Below, piece by piece: positions 43,263-56,400 of a DNA stretch of 64,000 nucleotides (within the stretch, counting starts at the first letter, position 1; the number at the start of each line of letters is the position of its first letter). The stretch is from Amphirosellinia nigrospora (taxonomy: Eukaryota; Ascomycota; Sordariomycetes; Xylariales; Xylariaceae): contig SCHM01000003.1 in the NCBI GenBank assembly GCA_004123355.1, positions 7,397,058 to 7,461,057 of the forward strand, written 5' to 3'. The notes below the pieces were generated by a model. The model was not told the DNA's origin. It did not search any database and saw only the letters and a program-made list of their open reading frames with translations. Both the position numbers and the translations under genes were made by a program.

Positions 43263-46008
43263 AATACCCTATATTATTTATAATAGTAAATCTAAAAAAA
43301 TTTAACTAAAAGTAAGTTATTTATATTATTTATAAATTAAATTTATTAATTTATTAATTTATTAATTTATTAATTTATTATAAAAAACGATATACTAAGT
43401 TAATCTATTTTTTTAACTTATAAACTCGAAAACGCCCTCGAAATACTACTTTATAAAATATTAATATAAAAGATATTATTAATAATAAAATTAAATTTTA
43501 TTATTAGTAATAATTTATCTTTTAATATTTTAAACTCGGATTTTTTAAGAATTATTTAATTATTTAAAACCGTAAGTTATTATTTATTATTTATTTTTTA
43601 TATTATTAAATATTTATTAATAATTTTAATAATTTTACGATAAATCGATATAAATTAAAACTATTTTAAACTTTACTTTTACGAGTTTTTAATAGATTTT
43701 AATAACGATTTAAAGTTAAATATTAAAAATAATAGGAATTTTTCTATTATTTTTAATATTTGGACCTTTAATTCTTAAACAGCCTTTATAGGTGTTATTA
43801 TTTTATATATAAATTCTAATTTTAATTTAATTTATAAATTAATCGGATTTAAAGAAATAATCGATCGCCATACTAGTTTAAATATATTTAATTTTTTTTA
43901 AATATATTAATTCTATATCCAAGTATAAATTTTAAAATAATATTTAAGTATTTTTATTTTATTTAATTTTATTTATTTATATAAAGCTAATTTTATATAG
44001 TATTATGAGAGATAATACAGCGAATAATAATACGTTTTTAAAATCTTTTAAAAGAAATTATTTTAATTTTAATATAAAAAATTTTAATAACAATATTTGC
44101 TATATATTTTATATTATTAATATTATAGTATAAACTATATTATAAAAATATTTTAACTATAAACGAAGAAAAAAATTTATTAAATTATATTAATAATAAT
44201 TTATATAATTATTATTAACTAGAACAACTTAATAAGTTAAAACTTTATATTTATATTTATTTATTTACTAATTAATTAATTATTATATAAATTTAATAAA
44301 TTAAGTATACAGAATTATTATATTAATAAATATATAACTAAAATTAAAAATTTATTAATTAAAAGAATTAATAAATTTAAAAAAAATCTAATTTACTATT
44401 AAATTATAACGTTAAAAAATTCCACTTAGTAAATTATATTTTTATTATTTTAAAATTAATTATTATTTTATTATTATATTTATACTAATTTTTAAATATA
44501 GATAACGCTATTCGTTAGAATTTAACATATAATATGTTAAATATTTTTATTAATTTAAAAAACCCCTTTAAATATATTAATCGAAATATATTAAATAACG
44601 AATTTTAAGATATTTTTAACTTCTAAAGATTAGTTTACTATTAAAGAACTAAAAAAACTTTTTAGTATTTTTTTAAAACTATTTATTAAATTACAAGGCG
44701 AAGTTTATATAACTTTACTTAAAAGTTTATTATATATTTATAAATATATAATAAACTAAATACTTTTATTATAAAAGTAGAAAATCGAATTTAATAAAAT
44801 CTAAATTTAATAAGTTTTTATTTATATTTATTTATTATTTTATTAATTTTTTTTATTTATAGGAACTAATTTTAACTAGTTTAATTAATGCTATTAAAAA
44901 CGGTATTATAAAATTAGAAAAATACTACCCACGTTATTTAAATTAGCTAGATTTAAAAGACTATAAGCTTTTTATTTTTAGTATGATTTTAAATCCTCGA
45001 TTTAAAATAATATATTTTAAAAAGCGTAGTTTATTACATTTTACCCTAATATCGAAAGGGATATTATTCGATTATTTAAAGCAAAATATAAGCAGTAAGT
45101 TATTTTTAAATTTTATTTAATATTTTATAAATTATTTTTAAATTTTATTTAATATTTTATAAATTATTTTAAATTTTATTTAAATTTTATAATATATTAT
45201 TACTAATTTATTTAAACAAGCATTTAAATTTAACTAATTCGTTAAATTTAAATACTTCGTTAGATAAATTAAACGACCCTTTTTATAACGAAAATTTAAA
45301 TAATAGTAATTCGAGCGAATTTAACTCCGAAAACGATTTTTATTTAAATAATTCGTTAAATAATAACGAATTAGAAGCTACGATTTATTTAAGCGAAAAT
45401 ATTCTACAAAAAAAATAAATTAAAACCTTATTTTTATTTAATAATTATATTAATTTTTACTAATTATTATAGATAAATCCACTAGAATATTAGAAAAATA
45501 ACAGTTTACGGTTTTTAATATTATTAATTTTAGCTAAAAAACTTAGCTATTCTAGCTACATTAACTTTAGTTAAACGGGTTTTTTCTATTAGTAATAATA
45601 TAATTACTAAAAATAAAAATAGGCTAAGTCTAAAAACGGTTAGTTAGTTAGTTTTATTAAAAGCTAAAAAATTAAAGATTTAAATAAAATTTATAGCGAA
45701 AATATAAAAGAAAATCCCATAGAGCTAGAAATAATTAGTTATTTTTTATTATTTAATTTATATATTTTTATTTTTATTTTATTTATTTTTATTTAGTATT
45801 TAATATATACTAAAATATTAAATACTAATTTAATATATACTAAAAAATACTAATACTAAATTAATATTTCAAAATTAATACTAATACTAAATTAGTATTT
45901 CAAAATCAATACTAATACTAGCTTAGTATTTCGAAATCAATACTAAACTAATACTAATTTAGTAATACTAATTTAGTCCTTATACTAAATACTAAATTTC
46001 CAACCCTG

Positions 46009-46876
46009 GGGACCACACAGGGACGTCGCTAAACCAAGCTATGGCCCCCTTGGCTTGACGTAAGAAGCTTGGTTGATTGCGAATTTCAGTGCGTTGTATA
46101 TCAACGCCTTCGTCATCTTCAGGGCCCTGAGGAACAGTAAAGAGATCTATCCATACGTATTTCCATGGGGTTCCAGCTAGCTTATCAGGAAGCCCCTTAA
46201 TATCAAATTTCCTCAAATATGGTACTTTCCAAGGGACACCTTGGACATCGACCCAGTCGTGGAAAGTATCGATATCATCTCCCCAAGTATGGCTGATGAA
46301 AACAAATTCGGGACAGGGATCGAAGCAACCTGTTCCAATGGTCTTTTTCAGGACGGTATCCCAGAGGAAGCGTGGTTTATGGTCCTCTGTCCGGTTTTTA
46401 ATCCAAAACCCCGGTTTAACAGACGCGTTGTAAGGCGGCCTAACAGTATCAGTGAAGGGTGACTCCCGGTCAAGGATGGGAGCTCCGATCGCAAACGCTA
46501 GTCTTTGACAGGCAGCAAAGAGAGCGGCTCGTTGCCGAAGTTGATCGAGCGCGGTTCGCTGGCTTTGGTTCTGCGATTGCGCCGCTTCGGCCTCGGAGAG
46601 TTTGGCCAAGAGATGGCTATACGCGAAAACCTCTTGTGGAGGAGCATTGAGGCTGAGAGCTTGTTGTGCCCATTCATCTTTCTCCTTGATGTTTTGCCAT
46701 TCTGTAAGCAGGTTTTGCGACGAGACCTGAGCAGTAGCTAGGTGACTGGGGACTACTGGAGCTGCTACTGGGAGACCTCCTTGCGGCAAGACCTTCCCGC
46801 TTCTACTAATGGGGTTTGGAGTCCCTGGGCTTGGAACGGGAGACTCCGGTATCATCTCGGCCAACTTGCGGCCCAT
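46009..46876 (-). pseudogene. HET-domain (heterokaryon incompatibility-type) gene, N-terminal part, interrupted by hAT
   Basis: The ORF starts MGRKLAEMIPESPVPSPG. After a Gln/Ala-rich helical region it enters a HET domain: PEFVFISHTWGD (the Y/F-ISHTWG box), then PWKYVWIDLFTVPQ (the WIDLFCI-Q box), IRNQPSFLRQAKGAIAWFSD. The hAT element enters at the codon after VPVWS; with one copy of GGGACCAC the frame continues into the fragment at 40424-41037 (493 residues in all, apart from one TAG). HET proteins trigger incompatibility cell death when hyphae of different genotype fuse. This allele is probably inactive. The start is divergent from the CorA-like gene, 502 bp away. Confidence 0.88.
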
Positions 46877-47378
46877 ATTACTGTTGTTGTAAAAGTAATA
46901 GTAAAAACAATTCTGCCTGACGTCGAGTGTTGCAGGAAAGAGGTTGATTATTCCTAACCCAAGACTTTGATCTCGAATTACCAGCTAGGCCAAGATTGGT
47001 TCCTCAGCTGCCATGCAATGCTACAGTCGAACTAGCTTCGTAGCCTATCACTTCCCACCGCCCCCCTGTCCACTAGAGCTGGCGCCGCGCTACGTTAGAA
47101 ATAATTACTCTCACGGACTTTTTTTCCGGGTCAAAAGCCATATATTGTCTGTGTAGACCTGTGTAAGGGTCGCGCGACCTAACCTCCGAAGATCCCCCAT
47201 TTGGATCCCATATATCTGTTAGGAATAGCTTTACCTAGCAGTATCCGCTTTTCCATCTGCAATACCTCTAGATTCCTGACGTCTTCCTTCCTTCCATTGT
47301 AATTAATTTTCGCGAATAATAAAAATAGTTGGCCAGTTTCAGCTCTCTATATGTGTACGTTTTTTTTCTATCTACGCC
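46877..47378. promoter_or_regulatory. Shared divergent promoter region, HET gene / CorA-like gene
   Basis: 502 bp between two start codons pointing outward. A TATATGTG box and a T-run (about 47346-47368) precede the CorA-like ATG. Such head-to-head pairs are often co-expressed; nothing here proves it. Confidence 0.45.
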
Positions 47379-48672
47379 ATGGACGGGTTACAAGTTCAAA
47401 TGAGCTCCATCTTCTGGCAGGCCCAAAAGTTCGCTCCGTCGGCTGAGGATTACAGTGTGGTCGAAATCTTTCAGCACATGGACGGCCCGGTTGAGGCGAG
47501 GGCGGAACCGGTTCCATCTCAAGTTCTCGTTTATAAGTTACGAACGCGATATCTCGCTATCGCCTAGGAGGCGCGTTGGCCTCGTTCTTGCAGCTATTGA
47601 AAATTGATCGCAATCAAGAGGGCGAGTTGCTCATTGATGCAGGCGAGTTTCGTAAAATCTTCGACTTTTACGGCATAGATCCATTTATCCTATATCTTGT
47701 GGCCAACCAAAGCCACGGCTCCTATCATTCAAGGCGGGCCGATGGAGGCGACGAAGGGGGCACCGATACTTTTTATGTTAATTCGGTATCGATGATGTTA
47801 CTTTGGTCGTACAAACGTAAATCCAAGGAAACATTCGCTCTTATCATTCCCCGACACTCAAATAGCGTCGACACTAGCGCTGATATTTATTACAAATTTG
47901 TAAACACGCTTCGCGAACAGAAAGAGCTTTTCCAGCATCCATGGTATCTACAACTCACCAGTGTCATCGGACAATCTCTCTGGCTCGATGTAGTTTTAGG
48001 TGCTGAGCTGCAAGGAATCCGACACATTGAAGAGAGGACTCATCACGGCAATTGGGTTTCAGCTCAAAGCCCTCCAAACTTCCCTGAGCTGATCCAAATT
48101 TCGGAGAAGATAGGCTTTGCCAATGCTGCGTTGGCGAATGCATGGCGGCAGGCAGATCTGATGCTAAACTTGTTGGCTGTTGAAGGCTTGGCATCGCCGA
48201 ATGGAGAAACAGATTCCATGAGAATCGATGTGACGTCTACCCAGTCGAATGAGGAAAAAGCCAAGCAAGTAGCTATGCTGCTGCGTACACAGATCACACA
48301 TCGCAAAAGAGATATCAGTTATCTCCAGAAGCGCGCCGAGAATCAATCTTCAGTGATCTTTGGTCTTATTAGCCTCAACATCGCTGAGTCAGCAAAAATA
48401 GACAGTTCGGCCATGAAGATCATTTCCGTTATGACTATGTTGTTTCTTCCGGGAACCTTCTTCGCTACTCTGTTTGCAGTACCTTCGCTGAAATGGGCTC
48501 AGGATCTGGTGATAACAGACCGTTTCTGGGTATACTTCGCTTTTACTATACCTCAACTCTGCTGATTCTTTCGCTGTATAAAGGCTGGAAAAATCTACTG
48601 GTACAGCCGGCGCGGTTTGGGGAACTGTACAAGATGGTAAAGAAGCGTTATAAAGATATCACTAATAATTAA
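47379..48672 (+). CDS. CorA-like membrane protein (fungal Mg2+-transporter-like family)
   Basis: The soluble N-terminal region is followed by a long helical stalk (LNLLAVEGLASPN.., AMLLRTQITHRKRDISYLQKRAENQSS) and two C-terminal membrane spans: MKIISVMTMLFLPGTFFATLFA and, after a one-base slip near 48553, FWVYFAFTIPSTLLILSLYKGW, then a basic tail ending KDITNN with stop at 48670-48672. This is the usual C-terminal layout of fungal CorA-like proteins that often accompany NLR or ankyrin genes. The classic GMN signature of true CorA channels is not seen. Another slip lies near 47537 (YKVTNAISRYRLGG if one base is added). The role in ion transport is inferred from the fold only. Confidence 0.8.
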
Positions 48673-49949
48673 CCCGACGACTGCTCTGATAAAGCTGTTA
48701 TCTGAATTTATATTGAGTAAGAGAGATTATGACAAGTGGGTGTGAATGAGAGAGTGATGAGGTCCAATAGCGTTTATCTTAGACTCGACAGACTGTCGTG
48801 GGTTGACCCGGGCTTGGCTAGCATAACTCCTAATGCAATACATAAACTTAGTAAATATGAAAGAAGCTGACGTTTCGCGAACTCCTGCAGGCCGCGGATG
48901 CTCGGTAATTTGCTGACGTTTTGAATTTTGACGTTCTAAGATATTGTAAGCTCCGAAGTAAGATCAATTATGCAGGCTCCGACGGCTTATACATGCGCTA
49001 GTGTCGGCTTACGTCTTAGTGGGCGGTTTGTTTGTTGAAGTTGCGTTTGTTCATTGCGGCTCTGCGGCACATTTGTTTCGATTAATCGACTCTTGACTCT
49101 ATTAAATGCGCATAACTACCTAGCCTATTTGTATATGAATCCGAATGGCCGGTCTATTTAATTCTTTAATTGAAGATAGCTAGTATCTCACTGCTTGTCG
49201 CCCTTCAGAGGTTTGTCTAGAGTTCACGCCTCTGAAAAATAATCACCAATAATGCGCTATAAACGATGTGGCCGCACTCCCTTTTGAGTGACAAGAACCA
49301 GTTCGCTTACGCCTGTTCCCAAAACGGATTTGACACTCGTTCATGTAGAATTGCAGGCGGTCAATCTTTCCTGACTAAAAGATATGTGTCGTCAGCACTG
49401 CACTCGTTGCACAAAGATCCCGACTGTTTCGACAGAAACTCCTTCATTGCGGCACGTAACAGTTGCTTGGCGCCCTTTTAAGGCGACATGTCGGCCACAA
49501 CGGCACTGTTTCTGGCAATCTCTTACTTGCAGTGCGACCAGTATCTGAGGTCATACGGCTTATACTCGTCCTAGCTGTTTTGAGTTGACGAAGTCAATAT
49601 GGTATGCTCGTAAGGCCTCAGCCAATCATCAGGACATAGAATCAAATCCCTCGTCACATCAAACACAAGGCTCGGCGTTGCGTGTGGCATACGATGGAGG
49701 CTTTGTGGCCTCATCATGACACTCGGCAGTTCCGTTCAATATGGTACGGTCCATTATGATAACTTGGTCTTACCAATACTAAGCACGGATGGCTTTAAGA
49801 GGCATGCTTCGAGGTTTGACCAAGTATAAAAGGTCTGGCTATGTCCACAACTTCGTCAACGAACATTAACACATCATCCCATTCACATCAGACAACACAA
49901 TCAATCATCTACACCCGCAATCAAACCATCACCGAACACTCCTAACACC
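48673..49949. other. Intergenic with the promoter of the DPBB gene
   Basis: About 1.28 kb without a supported gene; the ORF at 49266-49481 has no motif. TATAAAAGG at 49825-49833, 125 bp upstream of the ATG at 49950, is a good TATA box, followed by a CA-rich leader typical of highly expressed secreted-protein genes. Confidence 0.55.
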
Positions 49950-50191
49950 ATGTATGCCAAAGCAACTATCCTCGCTGCCATTGCGGCTTTCACCACCAGC
50001 GTTGTCGCTTTCACAGGTGACATGACATTCTTCCACCCTGTAAGTAGCACCCAGGATGAGTCCAGTAAAAAATTAAGTTTTGGTTACTCTTAGCTTCAAA
50101 GTTTTATTGTTTCCTAACTTTCTTCGCAATACAGGGCCTCGGTGCCTGTGGTGGAACTGACAACGACAACTCTGCCGTCGTGGCGCTAAAC
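49950..50191 (+). pseudogene. 5' part of a secreted DPBB-fold (RlpA/barwin-like) gene, cut off by an element
   Basis: Exon 1 (49950-50039) encodes a signal peptide (MYAKATILAAIAAFTTSVVA) and FTGDMTFFHP; the intron 50040-50134 (gtaagt...cctaact...atacag) joins in phase 0 to GLGACGGTDNDNSAVVALN. GD.T.Y.PGLGACG..N....VAL is the start of the double-psi beta-barrel family of small secreted fungal proteins (about 120 residues when whole). At 50191/50192 normal sequence stops and TGTTACG, a typical LTR start, begins, so the gene was interrupted; its 3' part is not in the window. Confidence 0.8.
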
Positions 50192-53100
50192 TGTTACGTA
50201 TTTGTGGATACGATCTAGCATAAGAAATAAACCAGTGCACTTTTTAAAAAAGCTTAAATAAATATATTTAGATAATCTAAAATAGAAGTTCTATATATTT
50301 AGAATAAATGTATTAAAATTTATATATAGTAAATAATTACTCGGACTATAATTAAAGCGAGCTTTAGTCCTTAAAGCTTATTATAAACCTATTTATTTAT
50401 AATATATTTTTTAGTTTTAAAGCTATTTAAAGCTTTAAAGCTATAAATTAACTATATATAAAAAATATTAATAATATTTTTATTAATTTATTATAGCGTA
50501 AGCTTTAATTATAAGTACTAGCGTAAATGCTTTAAATATTTTAAAAGTATATATTTTATAATATTTTGTTTTTTTAATTAGTTTTACTAGCTATTAAAGC
50601 GCTAGTAAAAATTATAATATTATATTTATTTGTTTATTTAGTAAATAATAAAGCTATAAGCTAGTGCTTATATAAAAAGCGCGCAAATTTATATTATTTA
50701 TTATTTTTAAACTTTTTTTTTTTTTATTTTTTATTTTTTTTAGCTTACGATTATTTTATTTTTATAAATAAAATAAAACTAACTTGCCGCTTTTAATAAT
50801 ATATACTAATATATATTTATATATTAATATAAAAATAATTATAAATTTTTTTTTTATAAATAAATTTTTTTTTTAAAATATAATATTATTTTAACGTTTA
50901 AATTAATAGTTAAAAATTACTAATCGTTATTTTTATAAGCTAATTTTAAATAAAACTAATATTATTATTATTATTATTATATTTGCCGCTATTAATACTA
51001 ATGTTAGCTTAAGCTTATTTTTAAATAATTTATATAATTTTTACTATTTTATTTAGCTATTAAAAAACTACTAATTTACGTTTAATATTGCTGCTATTAT
51101 AAACGCTATTATTATTATTATTTAGCGCGCTATTAATACTAATAATAATAATTTATTATTATTTTTTTTTTTGTTAATAATAATTTTAATAAGCTAGCAA
51201 TATTATGCTGCGTATATATTATTTATTATTATTTAATCGTACTAGCTATTACGCTATTTTATATATAGTATACCTTGTTTCGGCTTTTATAAGCAGTTTT
51301 TCGAGCGCTTATTATAATATAATATATAATATAAAATACTATAAATATATTTCCGGGTATATTTATTATATTTTATAAGTTTTTATATAAGCTATTAAAA
51401 GCTTATTAAATATATTAATATAATTATAATATAATAAGCTATATATTATATTATTAATAGTACGTTTAATAATTATTTTAAAAATAAATAATAATAATAT
51501 TATTATAAGTTTAAACTTTATTAAACGTTAATTTAATATTTTTATATTAATATAAATTATTAATAAAAAATATCCGTAGTTTTTGCGCTATTATTTAAGT
51601 TATTTAAGTAATTTTTACTGCTAAGTTTATTAGCGCGTTTATTTTTATTGCCGTTATTACTATTATTTTTGCTTTTGTTTCGTAAGCTTTTTTTATTTTT
51701 AGCTTATAAGCTTCTTTAGTTTTAATATTAACTAAAAATAAATCCGAACTATTATTTAAAGTTTAATAAATTTATTATAATTTAGTTTAAACAAACATAA
51801 ATTTAATTAAAACATAACTTTATAATTTTTAAAATTATATAATTATTTTTTTAAAGCTTTAATTAAATAATAGAACAATTTTTATATATTAATTAGTTTA
51901 TTTAATTATTATAAACTAAATATATATTTTATAATTAATAAACGTATAAAAATATTTAAACTATATTTATAATAAATTTTTAATAAGTTTATTAGTTAAT
52001 ATTTAATTTATAATTAAATATATAATTTTAAAAAAGCTTTTATATATTATTTAATTTATATATTTTATATATTTATATAGTATAGCTAAATATTAATTCG
52101 TTCGTTTTTTTTTATAACTAAATAAATCGTTTAAATATTATTTAAATAAATCGTTTATTTTAATAAAGCTTTAGTTATATATTTTTAAAAAGTTTTTTTA
52201 TTTATAGTTTTTATTTTTATTAGGCTTATAATATTAATTTTAATTTTAATAATTAAAATAAATATTATATTTTATTAAATAGCTTTTTAAACAATTATTT
52301 TGCTAAATAAAAAATAATATATTTATAAAATAATTTTTATATTTTTTTATTATTACTAAATAAAACGTTTTTTATTATAAAAAATATTTAAGCGCTTTAT
52401 TTATACTATTTATAAATAATACTTAAATATTTTATTATAATATAAATATTTAATTATTTAATTAGTTATAGCTAAATAATTTAAGTTTAAATTAATAAAA
52501 TATTTAAATAATTAAATAGCTATAAAAGCTATTTAGCTAGATTATAATAATAATATATAAAATAAACTTTATATACTTTTAAAATATTTTAATTTAAGCT
52601 TTAATAGTTTATTTTAAATATTTTTTAGCTTTTTAAATATAAAAAAATTATTAAAATCTAATTATTATTATTTAACTTATAATATTATACGATTTTTTAA
52701 TATATTAATTATAAAATAGTATAAATATTTTAGCTTTATAGTTTTAATTATTTTTATTTTTAAAAACTAATATATATTTTTTATTTTTTAAGTTTATATA
52801 TTTTTTTAATTTTATCGATTATTTTTAGCTTTTTTTTCGTGCTTTTTATAATATAGCACTAAAAAGTTATTTATATAAAATATTATATATATTTTACGAT
52901 TTTTTAAATAAAATAAATAAAACTTTTTAATAATAAAATTAAACTAAAGTTTTTAAAATATTTAAAAATTTATTATATTATAATAGTAGTAAGTTTTTTA
53001 AGCTATATAACGCTTTTATAAGTAGTATTACTAATTTTTTATTTAAAACTATTAAATAATTTATACGCTATAACGTTTTTTTTTTTTTAAAAACGTTTAA

Positions 53101-53204
53101 AAACACGCTAATAATATCAAACTATTTTATTTTTAAATTAAACTATATAACTATAGCTATTATAATTTTAAACGTTTTAGCTATAAATATAATAATATAT
53201 TAAC

Positions 53205-53495
53205 TGTTATAATTATAGTATTATTTATGTATAAAATTAATATATTAATATTAATTATATATAATAGTTAATTATTAATTATAGTATTAGTTGTTTATAT
53301 AATAAAATTAAGCTAGTATATCCGCCCGATTTAATTATATAGTATACTATAGTAGAATTTTTTTCGTATAAAAAGAATTTTTATACGAAAGCCTAGCTTT
53401 TATAAAATAATTAAAAAAATAAATCGAATATATAATATTTATTTTATTTATTATTATATACGATATTATATTTTTTAGTTATTTAATATTAATTA
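53205..53495. repeat. Left LTR of the nested element
   Basis: Starts TGTTATAATTATAGTATT; ends are approximate because both copies are mutated. It matches 60223-60510 in order and spacing. Confidence 0.65.
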
Positions 53496-56400
53496 GTATT
53501 TTTAGCTAAAAATATAAATTAGTAAAAATAAAAATAAAATTTAAACTTAGTTATATAAGCTATGTTTTTATATTATATTTTAGTTTTTTAATATTATATT
53601 AATAAAAAAAAAAATTAATTATTTTAACGTATTTTAATATTATATTTTTATATAAAAGTTTAATTAATAGCGTATAATTATATTATTTTTAATTATTATT
53701 ATATAAATTATATAAAAGTTTATAATATAATTTAATAATTTTTTATTTATAATATTTTCGAATATAATAAAAAATAATAATTAATTGTACAATAGTTAAT
53801 ATAAATAAATATAAAAACGCTATATTTTTAAAAAAGCAGCTAAAATAATTTTTATTTTTTTAGCTAATATTTTATATAATAATATAGCTAAAAAAATCGC
53901 TTAAAAAACTAATATATTTTAAGTTTTATATAAAAACTATTAATTTTATATATATAAAAATATTTTATAAAACTTTAAAATAATTATTATAAAATAAATT
54001 AATATAAATAATATATTTATATACGAAATATAATTATATTTTATATAATTTAAAAACTTTTAAAAAATACTAACAAAAAACTTCGAAGCAATAAAATTTA
54101 AAATATTTAATAAATTAATATTTAAATTATTAAAAAAATTTATAACGTTTTATATATAAAAAATTAAATTAAAAACTTATAAAACGGCAAAAAAAAACTA
54201 TATTATATAAATTATAAAAAATAAATATATTTTAACGTATAAATTTTAAATTTTTATATAATTATTTTAAATAATATTTACGTTTTTTATATTAAATTAA
54301 TAATTTTAAAATTAGTAAAGTTTTTTATATAATAAAGCAATTTTAAATTTTTTTTTTTTAAATAAAAAAATAAATAAAAAAAAATAAAAAATAAATAAAA
54401 AAATAGCCGCAAAATAATTTATATATATAACTAAAAATTACCTTTTAATTTTAAATAATAATATTATATAAAAATAAAATATTAAAAGCAAAGTTTTAAA
54501 AACTTTTTATAACTATTAAATTATTTATTATTTATTTAATTAATAATTTATTTTTATATAAATAAAAAATATATTATATTTTTAACGTATAATAAAATAT
54601 TTAATTTTTTAAAATTTTTTTAAACTTTAAAACAATTTATTTATTATATAATATTAAATATAAAAATATTTTTATTTAAAATTTAAATTTTTTTATATAA
54701 TATTTAAAATAAAGCTATTTTATTTACGAAATATTAAATTTTTTAAAAACTTAGCAAAAAAAAAAAATTATTCTAAAAAGCTATATAATTTATTTTATAA
54801 TAAAATATAATAGTTCGTTAATTATTATTAAAAGCTTAAAATTATAAAAAATTAATTTTATATTATATTTTTTATAATTTAACTAATTATATAAAAATTA
54901 TTATATATATTATATTAGCTTTAATTATACGTAAAAAAAAACATATAATATTATAAAATATATTTAATATTATTATAAACTATAATTAATATTAAACGAT
55001 TAAATTAATATTATTTTGTATAAATATATAAATAAAAAAAAAACTTATTTTTATATAAAATATTAAAAGTTATAATTAATAAACTATTTAAAGCTTAAAA
55101 AATATTTAAAATAAAATATTTAAAAAAATTTATTTAAATATAATTATTATATACGCGTATAAAAATATTTTAGAATTTAAAATAATATTTATTTTTTAAA
55201 AACTTATATATAAAAGATTTTTTTAAACTTTTATTTATATTTTAAGTTAAAAAAAACTAATAATTTAATATTTTATATAAAAATAAAAAATTTTTATTAT
55301 ATAAATTAATAATATAATTAAATTAATTATTATTTTATATATATAAAAATATTATATAATATTTTAAAAATTTTAAAAATAATATATAATTAAAATTATA
55401 TAAATAATTATTTTTTAAAAAATTTATATATAAATAAAAAATATTTATTTATTAAAAAAAAAATATTAATTAATTAATTATATTTTTTAAAAAAAGCTTT
55501 ATATAAAAAACTAATATTTAATATATATAAAATAATATTTAAAAATAAACTAACTTTTAAAGAATTTTTAATTTATTTAACTAAATAAAAACTATTTAAA
55601 TATATATAATAAAAAAAAAAAAAAATTTAGATATATAAAATAAAACATTATATAATATATTATAAATAATATATTTATATATTATATAATAAAAAATATT
55701 TAATTAATAATTAAAACTAATTATTTAATTTATTTATATTTAATAATTAATATTATATAAAATATTAAAATATTATTTAAAATATAAAAGCTTTAAAATT
55801 TTTATTATAAAAAAACTATAAATAAAAATTACGTATAAAAAAACTTAAAAGCTAAAATTATTTAAACTTTTAAAATAACTAAACTTTAATAAAAACTATA
55901 TAATAATTTAATTAATATAATAAAAATTAATAATTAAATTAGCTATATAATATTTTATATTTTAATATTTTTATTTTTTTTTATTTTTTTTAAAAAATAT
56001 AAACTATTTAAAAATATTTTAATAATATAAAAAATATTATATAAAAAAAATAAAAATAATATTTTATTATATATAAATAAAGCTATTTATTTTTTAATAT
56101 TAGTTTATACGAAATAACTAGCTATTTTATAAAAACTAAATTATACTGTTTATATAAACGGTTTAAATATTTTTATATAAAAAAATTATATAAAATATAT
56201 TTTATATAAATATAAAATCGAACAATTTATTTTAAAAAAAATTTAAAAATTTTATTATTATTATTAAACGTATAATAAAGCTTTATAACGATTTAAATTT
56301 ATAATTAAAAATAATTATAAATTTAACTATAAAATAGTTATAAATATTATATAAATAAATAATTAAAATATATTATATATTATTAATATTATTATATTAT

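Larger units (their letters stand above)
41046..46008 (+). mobile_element. hAT DNA transposon, 4963 bp, heavily RIP-mutated
   Basis: Terminal inverted repeats CAGGGTTGGAA (41046) and TTtCCAACCCTG (to 46008) are flanked by a perfect 8-bp target duplication GGGACCAC (41038-41045 and 46009-46016), diagnostic of hAT elements. Subterminal copies of ACTAATTTAGTA occur at both ends. The interior is extremely AT-rich with no ORF, as expected after RIP. On the plus strand near 45550-45680 the degraded reading still shows the hAT C-terminal dimerisation pattern (RVFS..NNIIT.N.NRL...TV..L.LLK), so the transposase ran left to right. It sits inside the HET gene and itself carries a later solo LTR (42913-43262). 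Confidence 0.93.

Noticed and set aside
49266-49481. 71-codon plus-strand ORF upstream of the DPBB gene
   Set aside because: No motif, signal peptide or splice partner; it lies in what looks like a promoter region.
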